Numbered from the stretch's first letter, positions 28,901 to 36,535 are shown. The stretch is 64,000 nt of DNA from Bacteroidales bacterium (GCA_015709215.1 JACCQN010000016.1:1-64000); one strand, 5' to 3'. The notes: generated by a model not told the origin, from the letters alone. A program made the numbers and translations.

Positions 28901-29584
28901 AGTGCCTCCCGTGCAATAGTTGCCTCCTCCGGTAATTTGTTGCACAACAGGAGTTGGATCAACAAATAGCCTGGCGCTGATTGTCGTATCCGGACAGCTT
29001 ACATTTGTTACAACACACCGGTAGCGAAAACCGTTCATCCCTGTTGTGGTAAACACTTGAAGTGTATTAGAATTTGTTCCCTGATAAAAGGCATTATCCT
29101 CCAGGTGAACCCAACCCTGTCCAATATTTTCCTGCCAGCTAAAACCCGTTCCATTCAATGCCTGAACAGTAAAAACAGCCATTTCGTTTTTACAAACACG
29201 CATATCGGCAGGTTGAGAAGTAATGATTGGAGGCTCGTAAACTCCCATTTGGGCAGCTTCAGAAATATCCTGAGCACCCTGAGCATCAAAAACTACACAC
29301 CGGTACAAATAACCATTTAATCCCAAATTGGCATCCAAAATGGTAAGTAATGGCGTATTGTATCCGGTAGCGTATCCTAATGATTCAGTAATGTTGTACC
29401 AGCCAACACCATCATTTTCCTGCCATTGATAGGCAGCAGTGTTTACTGCAATCACCCTGAAGTTTGCACTTGCATCAACACAAATAGCTGTATCAGAGGG
29501 GTTTCCAACAACGATAGGTTGGGCATACATACCAACCGAAAACAGTAATCCTATTATTACAATGATATAATATCGTGGTTTCAT
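22907..29584 (-). CDS. Giant repeat surface protein with T9SS type B (gliding motility-associated) C-terminal domain
   Basis: A 2225-residue secreted protein. After a signal peptide (about 1-21) come two Ig-like modules (about 22-215), then a regular repeat array, and a C-terminal type B sorting domain from about residue 2140 ('SNAFTPNGDGINDVFRKGDF', 'FSRWGVELFNG'). The array has Cys marker positions at 224, 313, 568, 822, 1077, 1326, 1581, 1834 and 1922. Each roughly 254-residue unit combines a GGG-YC module, a PKD-like 'AGYDQTIQSGE' module and a 'QICxGE..LxALPGGGxGNY' module. SprB-type adhesins share this design. It heads an operon with the OmpA-like and PorP/SprF-like genes; an adhesin or motility role is inferred from that. 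Confidence 0.9.
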   Translation of the reverse strand: MKPRYYIIVIIGLLFSVGMYAQPIVVGNPSDTAICVDASANFRVIAVNTAAYQWQENDGVGWYNITESLGYATGYNTPLLTILDANLGLNGYLYRCVVFDAQGAQDISEAAQMGVYEPPIITSQPADMRVCKNEMAVFTVQALNGTGFSWQENIGQGWVHLEDNAFYQGTNSNTLQVFTTTGMNGFRYRCVVTNVSCPDTTISARLFVDPTPVVQQITGGGNYCTGGTGVEIGLADSETGISYQLFRNENPTANVIEGNNEAISFGLVTQEGQYSVLAINGFTSCSIMMEGSTDVTIDPLPLQQQLSGGGSYCPGDDVPQIFLSETEVGVVYQLFVNGTYTGAQIVGNGFINSFGSFADSGLYTVTAFNPATGCSTQISSQVQIIEENAPSVFAGSNQFIQRGEIASLNASATGGSGNYSYNWAPQAYVQQPDWSSTQTIPLFQSRQFVIKALDQQNGCEAQPDTLIVYVEDGELELELIASQTQICPGEQVQLSAIAGGGTGNYSYQWTSLPEGISSTNTQLVVSPTVSTTYLVTLSDGQQAIQKSVSIQVNPIPSQFSISGDESYCANEEGVKIGLNGSENGVIYQLIRNDNEVAAERSGNGQAIIFGNFGVGNYHVDARFSPGSCSRMMNGALSVSVIPLPGLTVGANQYISNGEQTTLSATVQGGSGNFQFNWTPFDKLLNPNQQNPATLPLFETTLFKVTATDVNSGCESNSAQSVVFVTGGALDLTIQADQYSICSGESLQLQALPSGGSGNYVYQWQSNPPGVNAVVSNPLVTLTNSSWLILTVTDGFSILSDSLFIEVRPLPQTFSLDGGGNYCADDEGVEIILTGSEYDVFYSLYCNGTNTGQVRIGNGQPVTFANQNIEGIYQIEAFSQQQLCGNMMPGNVEVAAVNPPVAFAGYDRTIQSGTVTNLNAEASGGSGNYGYEWSPESMVVNPAAQQTLTLPLSQNTVFNLRITDNQSGCQSQSDQVQVFVQGGALQVDASANQQSACEGTEIQLSALATGGTANYYYSWTSVPAGFYSGEAFPVVVPSQSAWYKLTVFDGQQTASDSVFVEVSQAPQIFTVFGGGQICETGQTQQIYLDGSELGVLYQLFHEDILKAELFGTGSALQFGGFDQPGSYTLTAVTTAACQKLMNGEAIISQANAPLVNAGPDKWIGQNEQVTLEGILMGDENAAFVWNPSAQLLNPDAIQPTTVSLNSTTLFSLEAVNPVCGGATDYATVFVTGGQLSLSLYHSPVSCQGEPVTLFALPGGGEGNYTFSWVSNPAGFESNEIDPLIFPEEAAWYIFTLSEDSQILKDSVWIEPHPAPQIFEISGGGEVCANEELPDIQLSGSEPGVVYSLIHNGVETAYAQMGNGFAMQFETASGPGSYQVKAVYEGSSCFSFMSGVVSVDMIDSPIVFAGYDQTIQSGETALLSMEAIGGSGEYTYQWFPDWLVEFPNDPNTNTLPLEQSTVFFGSATDVLSECESAQDTLIVFVTQGLLTARILTGQSQICEGQHFKAMALPGGGSGSYSYLWTNQEAEVLGNDLQLSVSLDQSSWIYLLISDGETTANDSVYVSVSAEIQQFILTGGGQYCAGSAAPEIGLSGSESGVQYEVFRGEQLLLTVQGTGSELSFGQQAMSGVYTVEAYHPGFSCRQAMAGAAVVIRNTIPQLDAGQDLFIPRGTAANLQAFVSNGSGDYAFQWQPESLVVNPEAAITATQPLQQSVFFELFVTDNLSLCQASDQLSVFVTGGSLSVSLHAGEEFICPGEPIQINALPSGGDGNYNWQWLANGLILPDAGWQILDYPAEDTWYEIVVESGDQQAKDSVLVRMNSLPQVFTLDGGGLFCDGQLPPEVFLTDSEPGMEYKLYLNGQFTGLTKNGTGNTIDFGPRFAQGSYHALAVSQESCVQLMDGLIEVRQTPKAQQFDLLGGGRWCANEAGNGVYLSGSETGVDYTLLNNSNTLVETIFGTGNAIAFNSLTETGAFRVIANFFNESCSQPMRGIVSTIIDPVPQLIISGETTACENDEFILSAAGADNYEWLLDPVQITDEIILPATETTFFLVIGTNSLGCKDTAAVQLVVNPLPEVELLLNEEQKTITATPDDFQEFIFYSGNLILQSGASNNFSFAGIALPVDSIGVEAVTSDGCVSKALVFVDVTFESNAFTPNGDGINDVFRKGDFIRVFSRWGVELFNGDQGWNGRYKGSLVSPGTYYFVQEIRDANGNLIRTEKGSVTLVME
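23821..28915 (-). repeat. Coding tandem repeat array: half unit, six ~254-residue units, half unit
   Basis: Spacing between successive marker Cys residues in the encoded protein is 89, 255, 254, 255, 249, 255, 253 and 88 residues. So six full units of about 760 bp are flanked by two copies of the shorter GGG-YC module. Units are diverged at the DNA level (no long identical stretches seen), so the array looks old and stable. Confidence 0.85.
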
Positions 29585-29695
29585 TGGTTGTTCTATATGT
29601 TTCCTGAAATTTACCTGCTATCATCCAATAGCAAATCCAATATCCGGAAATTTTTGATTTAACGAAATCTAATATGTCGAGAGCTTTTACAGGCT

Positions 29696-29703
29696 CAAAA
29701 GTA
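29696..29703 (-). promoter_or_regulatory. Candidate -7 box (TACTTTTG) of the giant adhesin operon
   Basis: Exact TAnnTTTG on the minus strand, about 110 bases before the start at 29584. No TTTG at ideal spacing, so moderate support only. Confidence 0.4.
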
Positions 29704-29923
29704 AACAATCATATTGCATAATCACGAGCAAGACTACATAGTTTTAAACAGCTAAATGTTAAAAACATGAGCATAAAAATGAAGAAATAAGAATGATTTC
29801 TCATCAAAAATTCGCACTGCACAATAAGCTCAAGACAACTCATTGAGACAAATTAAAACGCAAAAGAGGATTTTTTCAAAATGCAGTCATCAAATTTAGA
29901 ATGAATTTGAATAATTTGTTTCT

Positions 29924-29931
29924 TAGCTTTG
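29924..29931 (+). promoter_or_regulatory. Candidate -7 box (TAGCTTTG) of the DHOD-like gene
   Basis: Exact TAnnTTTG, 56 bases before the ATG; an AGGGAGG sequence 29977-29983 precedes the start as an unusually good ribosome-binding site for this phylum. Confidence 0.45.
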
Positions 29932-29987
29932 CAAGCACAAAGGTGTATTAATAACATACAAATCCAACATCAAGCAAGGGAGGAATT

Positions 29988-30974
29988 ATGGTAAATCTGG
30001 CCACTAGTTATATGGGACTGAAACTAAAAAATCCGATCATAGTCGGGAGTTCGGGTCTTACAAATTCAGTTGAAAACATTAAAGAAGCTGCTGCAAATGG
30101 TGCTGCTGCTGTGGTATTAAAATCACTGTTCGAAGAACAAATCAAACACAGCGCAAGTCATACGCTTGTTCAGGATAAAATCAGCAATTATTATCCGGAA
30201 GCGGAAGACTACATCCGCAATTACACCCGTCATAATGATGTGGATCGGTACATCAAGCTGATACGGGATGCGAAACAAGCAGTGGATATTCCGATTATTG
30301 CCAGTATCAATTGCGTTTCATCTTATGAATGGATTGACTTTGCCAAAAAAATCGAAGAAGCCGGTGCTGACGGCATTGAGCTGAATATTTTTGTGCTTCC
30401 CTCCGATCCGCATCACAACAGTGACTATAATGAGGCAATTTATTTTGAAATAGTCGAAAAGATCACCAAACTCATAAAAATACCCATCGCCCTTAAGATT
30501 AGCTATTACTTCTCAAGTTTGTCAAAAATGGCTTTAAAGCTTTCCTGGACCGGTATTTCAGGACTGGTTTTCTTTAACCGATTCTTTTCACCTGATATCG
30601 ACATTGACAAGTTTGAGATCAAGGCTTCCAATGTTTTCAGCCATCCTGAAGAGTTAGCAATTTCCTTGCGCTGGGTTGCCATGATGTCCACTAAGGTTCA
30701 TTGCGACATTGCTGCTTCCACAGGAATACACGACGGCAAAGCCATGATCAAACAGCTTCTGGCAGGCGCAAAAGCAGTTCAAATCGCGACAGTACTTTAC
30801 AAGAAAGGTTTTCAGGAAATCGGCCTCATGCTTAATGAACTGGAAACCTGGATGACAAAGCACAATTTTAAGACAACAGACGATTTTATTGGCAAAATGA
30901 GTGTGAAAGAAGCCACCAATCCTGCTGCCTATGAGCGTGTTCAGTTTATGAAACACTTTAGTGGTATTGAGTAA
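29988..30974 (+). CDS. Dihydroorotate dehydrogenase-like flavoprotein
   Basis: A 328-residue FMN-dependent TIM-barrel protein of the class 1 DHOD/PyrD fold. It starts 'MVNLATSYMGLKLKNPIIVG' with the family 'SSGLTNSVENIKEAAANGA' loop; FMN and substrate contacts are suggested by 'IPIIASINCVSSYEW', 'ADGIELN' and 'KISYYFSSL', and 'DIAASTGIHDGKAMIKQLLAGAKA' is the phosphate-binding end. The GxN-rich orotate signature of genuine PyrD is not well kept, and no pyrimidine gene is nearby; annotators usually call this paralogue 'DHOD-like'. The real substrate is unknown. It is monocistronic, facing the CREST gene. Confidence 0.85.
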   Translation: MVNLATSYMGLKLKNPIIVGSSGLTNSVENIKEAAANGAAAVVLKSLFEEQIKHSASHTLVQDKISNYYPEAEDYIRNYTRHNDVDRYIKLIRDAKQAVDIPIIASINCVSSYEWIDFAKKIEEAGADGIELNIFVLPSDPHHNSDYNEAIYFEIVEKITKLIKIPIALKISYYFSSLSKMALKLSWTGISGLVFFNRFFSPDIDIDKFEIKASNVFSHPEELAISLRWVAMMSTKVHCDIAASTGIHDGKAMIKQLLAGAKAVQIATVLYKKGFQEIGLMLNELETWMTKHNFKTTDDFIGKMSVKEATNPAAYERVQFMKHFSGIE

Positions 30975-31008
30975 AGCATTTTAAACCAAACAAATAGCCA
31001 GCTACATT

Positions 31009-31719
31009 TCAATCTTCTTTTTGCTCGTATAATCTCAATCTGTATAGATAATACAGCATAAAATAGGAGCCCCCGGCACTGAACAAATGCCAAAGAAAAT
31101 GAGTTCCTTGAGGTAAAAATTCAAATGTATAGATATCAAGTTGTCTGAAAAGCAAAGCCAAAGCAAGTAGAATCAATGATAATAACACTGCAAAACCGGA
31201 GTTGAAACGTGTTCGGTAAAGCACCAAAAGCAAAGGAATCAAAACCAGAGCCCCCGAAAGCACATAAGAAATATTGATTGCCAAATGCCCATCAAGTTGG
31301 CCATAAAGCAAAAACCTCAACCCAAATAAAGGAAGCAGGACGACCAAAACAAGCCACCATTTCTTTAAAATCTTCAGCCAAAAAAACACTGACAGCGATA
31401 GCATTAACAAAGCGGAAGGTAAAACATCCATCAACAAAAAAACAGGACTCAACCTGAATGCATGAAAAAGCGTGCTGCCAAGTCCGCCAAGAAAAACCAT
31501 CAGTGTAGCAAATGCAAAGAATTTATGTTGCTGAATATCCGCCCGTTCTTTAAAAAACCAATAAACTGCAGGAAGCATCATGACAACAGAACTCAACGCG
31601 TTCCAGGGCTCCACAATAATTTGATCGGGATGATACTCTGCATAGCGAGGCCCGCCGTCAGCCAGCCGCTGGTTAGCCCAGTCAGCTGCCACACTTAAAA
31701 AATCCAATCCTGAAATCAT
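31009..31719 (-). CDS. CREST-superfamily membrane hydrolase, alkaline ceramidase-like
   Basis: A 236-residue protein with about seven membrane spans and very short loops. It keeps the CREST (ceramidase, PAQR, Per1) metal site with near-textbook spacing: Ser82 and His86 in 'GSTLFHAF', Asp98 in 'LLMDVLP', and His207/His211 in 'GTHFLWHLF'. The N-terminal 'EPWNALSSVVMM' also matches the alkaline ceramidase start. The family hydrolyses amide bonds of ceramides or related lipids inside the membrane using zinc. Many Bacteroidota make sphingolipids or other N-acyl lipids, so a lipid amidase is plausible; the substrate is inferred. The ATG overlaps the stop of the Old Yellow Enzyme gene by 4 bases, so the two are translationally coupled. 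Confidence 0.75.
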   Translation of the reverse strand: MISGLDFLSVAADWANQRLADGGPRYAEYHPDQIIVEPWNALSSVVMMLPAVYWFFKERADIQQHKFFAFATLMVFLGGLGSTLFHAFRLSPVFLLMDVLPSALLMLSLSVFFWLKILKKWWLVLVVLLPLFGLRFLLYGQLDGHLAINISYVLSGALVLIPLLLVLYRTRFNSGFAVLLSLILLALALLFRQLDIYTFEFLPQGTHFLWHLFSAGGSYFMLYYLYRLRLYEQKED

Positions 31720-32819
31720 TTCTTAATCTGTTCTGGTTTGTAAAAAGGATAATCTGTATATCCTACTTCATTGCCCCCGTAAAAGGTTTCTGTATCATAC
31801 GGTTGCAAAGGCCATTGGTTTCGATAGCGTTCCACAAGATCGGGATTGGAAATAAAATCCCTTCCAAAAGCTACTAAATCAGCATGCCCTTCATTTAACA
31901 TTTTGTCCGCCAACTCAAAAGTCATTCCACCAGCAGTGATTACCGGGCTTTCGATCAGAGGTTTAAAATAGATTGTAGGACTGGCAAGATAATTTTCCAA
32001 ACCTTGAATAGTATGCGCTAAAGGTTCGATCAGATGAAGGAACGCCAATTTATAATTGTTGAGTTTTTCAATCAGATAGGTAAAAGTTTCGACGGGATTT
32101 TCATTACTGACACCAAAATTTCTTCCGGAAGGAGAAAGACGAATACCTGTGCGTTCAGCTCCAATTTCATTCACAATGGCCTCCACAACTTCCAATGCAA
32201 AACGTACTTTATTGGGAACATTTCCGCCATACTGATCAGTCCTTATGTTGCTGTTATCATTCAAAAACTGATCAATCAGGTAGCCATTGGCGCCATGTAT
32301 CTCAACGCCGTCAAAACCTGCCTTTATGGCATTTGCGGCTGCTTTGCGATAATCTTCAACAGTGGCTTTAATTTCTGAAAGCGTTAGTGCTTTGGGCACA
32401 ACGGGAACCATTTTACCTTTTGGTGTTGTAATATGTCCTGTTTCTGCCACGGCAGACGGACCTACGGGCATGCCGCCATCCAACTGAATAAATGGGTGCG
32501 AATGCCGGCCAACATGCCACAGCTGACACACGATTTTGCCACCTGCCTGATGCACTGCCGTTGTCACTTTTTCCCATCCTGCTATTTGCTCCTGCGAATA
32601 AATTCCAGGGGTGTTGGGATAACCCTGCCCTTTGGGCGAAATCTGACTCGCCTCACTTATTATTAAACCAGCGCCGGCTCTTTGCTCATAATATTGGGCA
32701 TGAAGGTTGGTGGGTTCCAATTTTTTTCCTGCCCGCTGTCTCGTCAGCGGCGCCATTACAAAACGGTTTTTAAGTTGAAGCGCCCTCATCACAAAGGGTT
32801 CGAGAAGTGGCTTAAGCAT
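31716..32819 (-). CDS. Old Yellow Enzyme family alkene reductase (NemA-like)
   Basis: A 367-residue FMN-dependent ene-reductase. It shows the class I OYE pattern: 'KNRFVMAPLTRQRAG' at the N terminus, 'CQLWHVGRHSHP' region with active-site residues, 'VEIHGANGYLIDQFLNDNSN' (substrate His and Asn, FMN loop), 'RTDQYGG', and the phosphate site 'LVAFGRDFISNPDLVERYRN'. It reduces activated C=C bonds or nitro groups with NADPH; typical roles are detoxification of electrophiles. It is the first gene of a two-gene unit with the CREST hydrolase, divergent from the tyrosine-degradation operon. Confidence 0.93.
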   Translation of the reverse strand: MLKPLLEPFVMRALQLKNRFVMAPLTRQRAGKKLEPTNLHAQYYEQRAGAGLIISEASQISPKGQGYPNTPGIYSQEQIAGWEKVTTAVHQAGGKIVCQLWHVGRHSHPFIQLDGGMPVGPSAVAETGHITTPKGKMVPVVPKALTLSEIKATVEDYRKAAANAIKAGFDGVEIHGANGYLIDQFLNDNSNIRTDQYGGNVPNKVRFALEVVEAIVNEIGAERTGIRLSPSGRNFGVSNENPVETFTYLIEKLNNYKLAFLHLIEPLAHTIQGLENYLASPTIYFKPLIESPVITAGGMTFELADKMLNEGHADLVAFGRDFISNPDLVERYRNQWPLQPYDTETFYGGNEVGYTDYPFYKPEQIKK

Positions 32820-32881
32820 TTTTAACGTTTTTTTTATCTGAAATTGATTTCGAAATTACTATGGTTAAACAATTTTTTATG

Positions 32882-32889
32882 TAGATTTG
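32882..32889 (+). promoter_or_regulatory. Candidate -7 box (TAGATTTG) of the tyrosine-degradation operon
   Basis: Exact TAnnTTTG. It overlaps the upstream in-frame ATG at 32887, which argues that translation starts at the next ATG, 32920. Confidence 0.45.
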
Positions 32890-32919
32890 TTTTTCTTATT
32901 TAAACCAAATCTAAATTGT

Positions 32920-34077
32920 ATGCCTTATTATTTGCGGCGCGGTGAAATACCTCACAAACGTCACACTGTTTTTCGTAAGCCTGATGGAGAGCTTTATGCC
33001 GAAGAATTGGTTTCAACAGCGGGTTTTTCTGATGTTTATTCACTCATCTATCACACTTATCCACCTACTATGGTAAAATCGATAGGTAATCCCGTTTCCG
33101 TAAAACCCCAAGTGGCGCTGGAACACAATATGCAACACCGCAGCTTTAATGGTTTTCAGGTGAAACCAACAGATGATTACCTCGATAGCCGTGTACCGGT
33201 TTTGATTAACAACGATGTGTATATCAATCTGGCGGCCCCGCGCCTTTCGATGAAAGACTATTTTTATAAGAACTCCCAAGCTGATGAGATGATATTTGTT
33301 CATAAAGGGAGTGGCAAATTACACACTATCTTCGGGACAATCAATTTTGTTTATGGCGATCACCTTATCATTCCAAGGGGTACAATTTATCAGCTGGAAT
33401 TTGAATCATCAGACAATCGCCTATTTATTGTTGAATCTTTTCATCCCCTGCGATTCCCAAAACGTTACGTAAATAAGAATGGACAGTTACTTGAGCATGC
33501 GCCTTTTTACGAAAGAGATATTAAAGTGCCCGAAAAATTGGTGACAAATGATGAGCAAGGAGAATTTCTCGTAAAGATCAAGCGTGAAGACCTGCTGTTT
33601 CCTTATGTTTATGCTTCCCATCCGTTCGATGCCATTGGCTGGGATGGCTGCCATTATCCTTTCGGAATTAGCATCCACGATTTTGAACCCATCACCGGAC
33701 GCATTCATCAGCCGCCGCCAGTGCATCAAACTTTTGAAACACCGGCATTTGTAATCTGCGCTTTCGTTCCCCGATTATACGATTATCATCCCTTAGCCAT
33801 TCCTGCACCTTACAATCATAGTAATGTGGACTCTGACGAAGTGCTTTATTATGTGGATGGCGATTTTATGAGCAGAAATCATATTGAAAAAGGAATGATC
33901 ACGCTGCATCCTATCGGAATTCCCCACGGACCGCATCCGGGAGCCGCCGAAAGAAGTATCGGCAAAAAAGGAACTGATGAGCTCGCTGTTATGGTGGATA
34001 CTTTCAAACCGCTGAAGCTGACAAAGCAGGCGATGAGCCTGGAAGATCCAAACTATCATAAAAGCTGGCTTTTTTAA
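32920..34077 (+). CDS. hmgA: Homogentisate 1,2-dioxygenase
   Basis: A 385-residue non-haem iron ring-cleaving dioxygenase that turns homogentisate into maleylacetoacetate with O2. The start at 32920 ('MPYYLRRGEIPHKRHTVFRK') matches the family N terminus. The iron site is visible near the C terminus: His and Glu of 'PYNHSNVDSDEVLYY' and the His of 'PIGIPHGPHPGA'. 'GWDGCHYPFGISIHDFEP' is the conserved central strand. The protein is shorter than the roughly 440-residue animal and proteobacterial form, as other compact bacterial homologues are. First gene of the operon, 38 bases before hppD. Confidence 0.95.
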   Translation: MPYYLRRGEIPHKRHTVFRKPDGELYAEELVSTAGFSDVYSLIYHTYPPTMVKSIGNPVSVKPQVALEHNMQHRSFNGFQVKPTDDYLDSRVPVLINNDVYINLAAPRLSMKDYFYKNSQADEMIFVHKGSGKLHTIFGTINFVYGDHLIIPRGTIYQLEFESSDNRLFIVESFHPLRFPKRYVNKNGQLLEHAPFYERDIKVPEKLVTNDEQGEFLVKIKREDLLFPYVYASHPFDAIGWDGCHYPFGISIHDFEPITGRIHQPPPVHQTFETPAFVICAFVPRLYDYHPLAIPAPYNHSNVDSDEVLYYVDGDFMSRNHIEKGMITLHPIGIPHGPHPGAAERSIGKKGTDELAVMVDTFKPLKLTKQAMSLEDPNYHKSWLF

Positions 34078-34115
34078 TTATAAACAATAGATTAAATATA
34101 AAAACTGATAACCTC

Positions 34116-35213
34116 ATGAGCAATAATGACTTTCTTCCAATTAATGGGACAGATTATGTTGAATTTTATGTGGGAAATGCCAAGCAGGCTGCCCATTACT
34201 ATCAAACGGCTTTTGGATTTCAGCCACTGGCTTATGCCGGCTTAGAAACAGGACTGAAAGACAGAGCCAGTTATGCCCTGCGGCAAGGAAAAATTACCTT
34301 TGTTTTCACAACTGCGCTAACGCCCGAGTCGCCTATTGCCGAACATCAAAAACTGCATGGTGATGGTATTAAGGTGATTGCCTTATGGGTGGATGACGCC
34401 CGACAGGCCTGGAAAGAAACTACCAGTCGCGGTGCCCGTTCTTACATGGAACCAAAGGTAAATGTAGATGAAAACGGCGAAGTTGTGATGAGCGGAATTT
34501 ATACCTATGGCGAAACGGTGCATATTTTTGTAGAGCGCAAAAATTATTTTGGCCCTTTCCTGCCTGGTTTCCGTAAATGGGATCCTGTTTATAAACCCTC
34601 AGAAACAGGCCTTAAATATGTGGATCATATCGTTGGAAACGTTAATTGGGGCGAAATGAACAAATGGGTCAATTTTTATGGAACCGTAATGGGTTTTGAG
34701 CAATTGATTTCGTTTGATGACAAAGATATTTCTACCGAATACACAGCTTTGATGAGCAAAGTGATGTCGAATAGTAATATGCGTATTAAATTTCCTATTA
34801 ACGAGCCTGCCGAGGGTAAGAAAAAATCACAGATAGAAGAGTATATCGACTTTTATCGCGGAGCTGGTGCACAGCATGTTGCCATGGCTACCGACAATAT
34901 CATCGCCACTATTGAGCAGCTCATTGCCAGAGGTGTGGAGTTTTTGAATGTACCCGACACCTATTATGATACCGTGATGGATCGTGTAAAGGAAATTGAC
35001 GAAGACCTGGAAACACTGAAGAAATTAAATGTATTGATCGATCGTGATGAAGAAGGCTACTTGCTCCAACTCTTCTCCAAACCAGTTGAAGATCGACCAA
35101 CGGTATTTTTTGAAATTATCCAGCGCAAAGGAGCCAAATCTTTTGGGAAAGGAAATTTCAAAGCCTTGTTCGAAGCAATCGAACTGGAACAGGAAAGTCG
35201 CGGCACCCTTTAA
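34116..35213 (+). CDS. hppD: 4-hydroxyphenylpyruvate dioxygenase
   Basis: A 365-residue two-domain vicinal-oxygen-chelate enzyme that makes homogentisate from 4-hydroxyphenylpyruvate. The three iron ligands are in the C-terminal half: His of 'YVDHIVGNVNWGEM', His of 'GAQHVAMATDNI' and Glu of 'PTVFFEIIQRKGAKSFGKGN'. The last motif, including the Phe-rich C-terminal helix, is diagnostic. Operon position between hmgA and fahA agrees with the pathway. Confidence 0.96.
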   Translation: MSNNDFLPINGTDYVEFYVGNAKQAAHYYQTAFGFQPLAYAGLETGLKDRASYALRQGKITFVFTTALTPESPIAEHQKLHGDGIKVIALWVDDARQAWKETTSRGARSYMEPKVNVDENGEVVMSGIYTYGETVHIFVERKNYFGPFLPGFRKWDPVYKPSETGLKYVDHIVGNVNWGEMNKWVNFYGTVMGFEQLISFDDKDISTEYTALMSKVMSNSNMRIKFPINEPAEGKKKSQIEEYIDFYRGAGAQHVAMATDNIIATIEQLIARGVEFLNVPDTYYDTVMDRVKEIDEDLETLKKLNVLIDRDEEGYLLQLFSKPVEDRPTVFFEIIQRKGAKSFGKGNFKALFEAIELEQESRGTL

Positions 35214-35260
35214 AATTAATTTTTCACTTCATTTTATTCAACATAAAAGTAAATACAATT

Positions 35261-36535
35261 ATGTTAAAATCAAATCATCCGGAACTCACTACGTGGATCA
35301 AAGTACCCGAAAACAGTGACTTCCCGATACAAAATTTACCATATGGGATCGCCGCTTCAGGCGATCTTATTTTTATTGCTACACGCATTGGCGACACGGT
35401 TGTTGACATCTCAGTACTGGTTGATTTTGGTTATTTCGACAGTCTTGAAATCCCTGATTTGAGTATCTTCTACGAAAAAAGCCTGAACGAATTAGCCCTT
35501 TTACCCAAAAACCTCAGAATCGCTATCAGAGAGCGCTTAACCGAGATTTTTTCCTCCTCCAATATGGAGCTTCAGGGAAATGAAGAAGTCCTTCAGTTAG
35601 CGCTTCATCAGGCTGAACAGGTACAAATGCTGATGCCGGTGCAGGTTGGAGATTATACTGATTTTTATTCGAGCATTGAACATGCCACCAATGTAGGCAA
35701 GATATTTCGTGATCCCGAGAAAGCCCTTTTACCTAATTGGAAGCATCTGCCAGTTGGGTATCATGGCAGAGCATCTTCAATTGTTGTTTCCGGCACTTCG
35801 ATTCATCGGCCAAAAGGGCAAACAAGGCCTAATAATGATGAGGAAACGCCGCATTTTGGCCCTTCGAAACAGCTGGATTTTGAATTGGAAATGGCCTTCA
35901 TCACTTCAATCAAAACAAACCTTGGCGATTCCATTCCGGTAGATCAGGCTGAAGATGCGATTTTTGGCATGGTGATTTTTAATGATCTTTCGGCCCGAGA
36001 CATCCAAAATTGGGAGTATGTTCCTTTGGGGCCATTCCTTTCCAAAAGCTTTGGATCGGTAATTTCACCCTGGGTGATTACCATGGAAGCATTAGAGCCG
36101 TTCAGAACGAAAGGGCCTATCCAGGAGCCGGAAGTTTTACCCTATCTGCAAATTAAAGGCGATCACAATTTCGATATACAGCTTGAGGTTGCTATCCGAC
36201 CTCAAAAAGCAGAACAAACAATTGTTTGTCAGTCCAACACCAAATATCTCTATTGGAATATGGCACAACAGCTTACGCATCAAACTGTTGCCGGATGTAA
36301 TATCAATCCTGGTGATATGTATGCTTCTGGTACCATCAGTGGTCCCAGCCCGGATTCCTTTGGATCAATGCTCGAACTGAGCTGGAAAGGAACCCGGCCG
36401 GTAAAAATGAAGGATGGCAGCGAAAGAAATTTTATCCATGATTATGATACCATCACCATGAAGGCCACAGCTCAAAAAAATGGTGTCCGCATTGGATTTG
36501 GCGAATGCATAACACAAATACTTCCTGCTAAATGA
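35261..36535 (+). CDS. fahA: Fumarylacetoacetase
   Basis: A 424-residue hydrolase that splits fumarylacetoacetate into fumarate and acetoacetate, the last step of tyrosine catabolism. The N-terminal SH3-like FAH_N part starts 'WIKVPENSDFPIQNLPYGIA'; the catalytic domain has the His of 'YTDFYSSIEHATNVG', 'LPVGYHGRASSIVVSG', and the metal-binding 'QLDFELEMAF' and 'FNDLSARDIQNWEYVPLGPF'. The next gene overlaps the stop by 4 bases. Its substrate needs maleylacetoacetate isomerase, which is not in the window. Confidence 0.96.
   Translation: MLKSNHPELTTWIKVPENSDFPIQNLPYGIAASGDLIFIATRIGDTVVDISVLVDFGYFDSLEIPDLSIFYEKSLNELALLPKNLRIAIRERLTEIFSSSNMELQGNEEVLQLALHQAEQVQMLMPVQVGDYTDFYSSIEHATNVGKIFRDPEKALLPNWKHLPVGYHGRASSIVVSGTSIHRPKGQTRPNNDEETPHFGPSKQLDFELEMAFITSIKTNLGDSIPVDQAEDAIFGMVIFNDLSARDIQNWEYVPLGPFLSKSFGSVISPWVITMEALEPFRTKGPIQEPEVLPYLQIKGDHNFDIQLEVAIRPQKAEQTIVCQSNTKYLYWNMAQQLTHQTVAGCNINPGDMYASGTISGPSPDSFGSMLELSWKGTRPVKMKDGSERNFIHDYDTITMKATAQKNGVRIGFGECITQILPAK

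Larger units (their letters stand above)
29585..29987. other. Divergent intergenic region, giant repeat gene / DHOD-like gene
   Basis: About 400 AT-rich bases. No gene seen. It holds a candidate -7 box for each direction (29696-29703 minus, 29924-29931 plus). Confidence 0.5.

Noticed and set aside
22907-29584. Regular repeats suggesting a CRISPR array or satellite DNA
   Set aside because: The periodicity is about 760 bp, diverged in DNA, and lies in one open frame; it is protein domain repetition.
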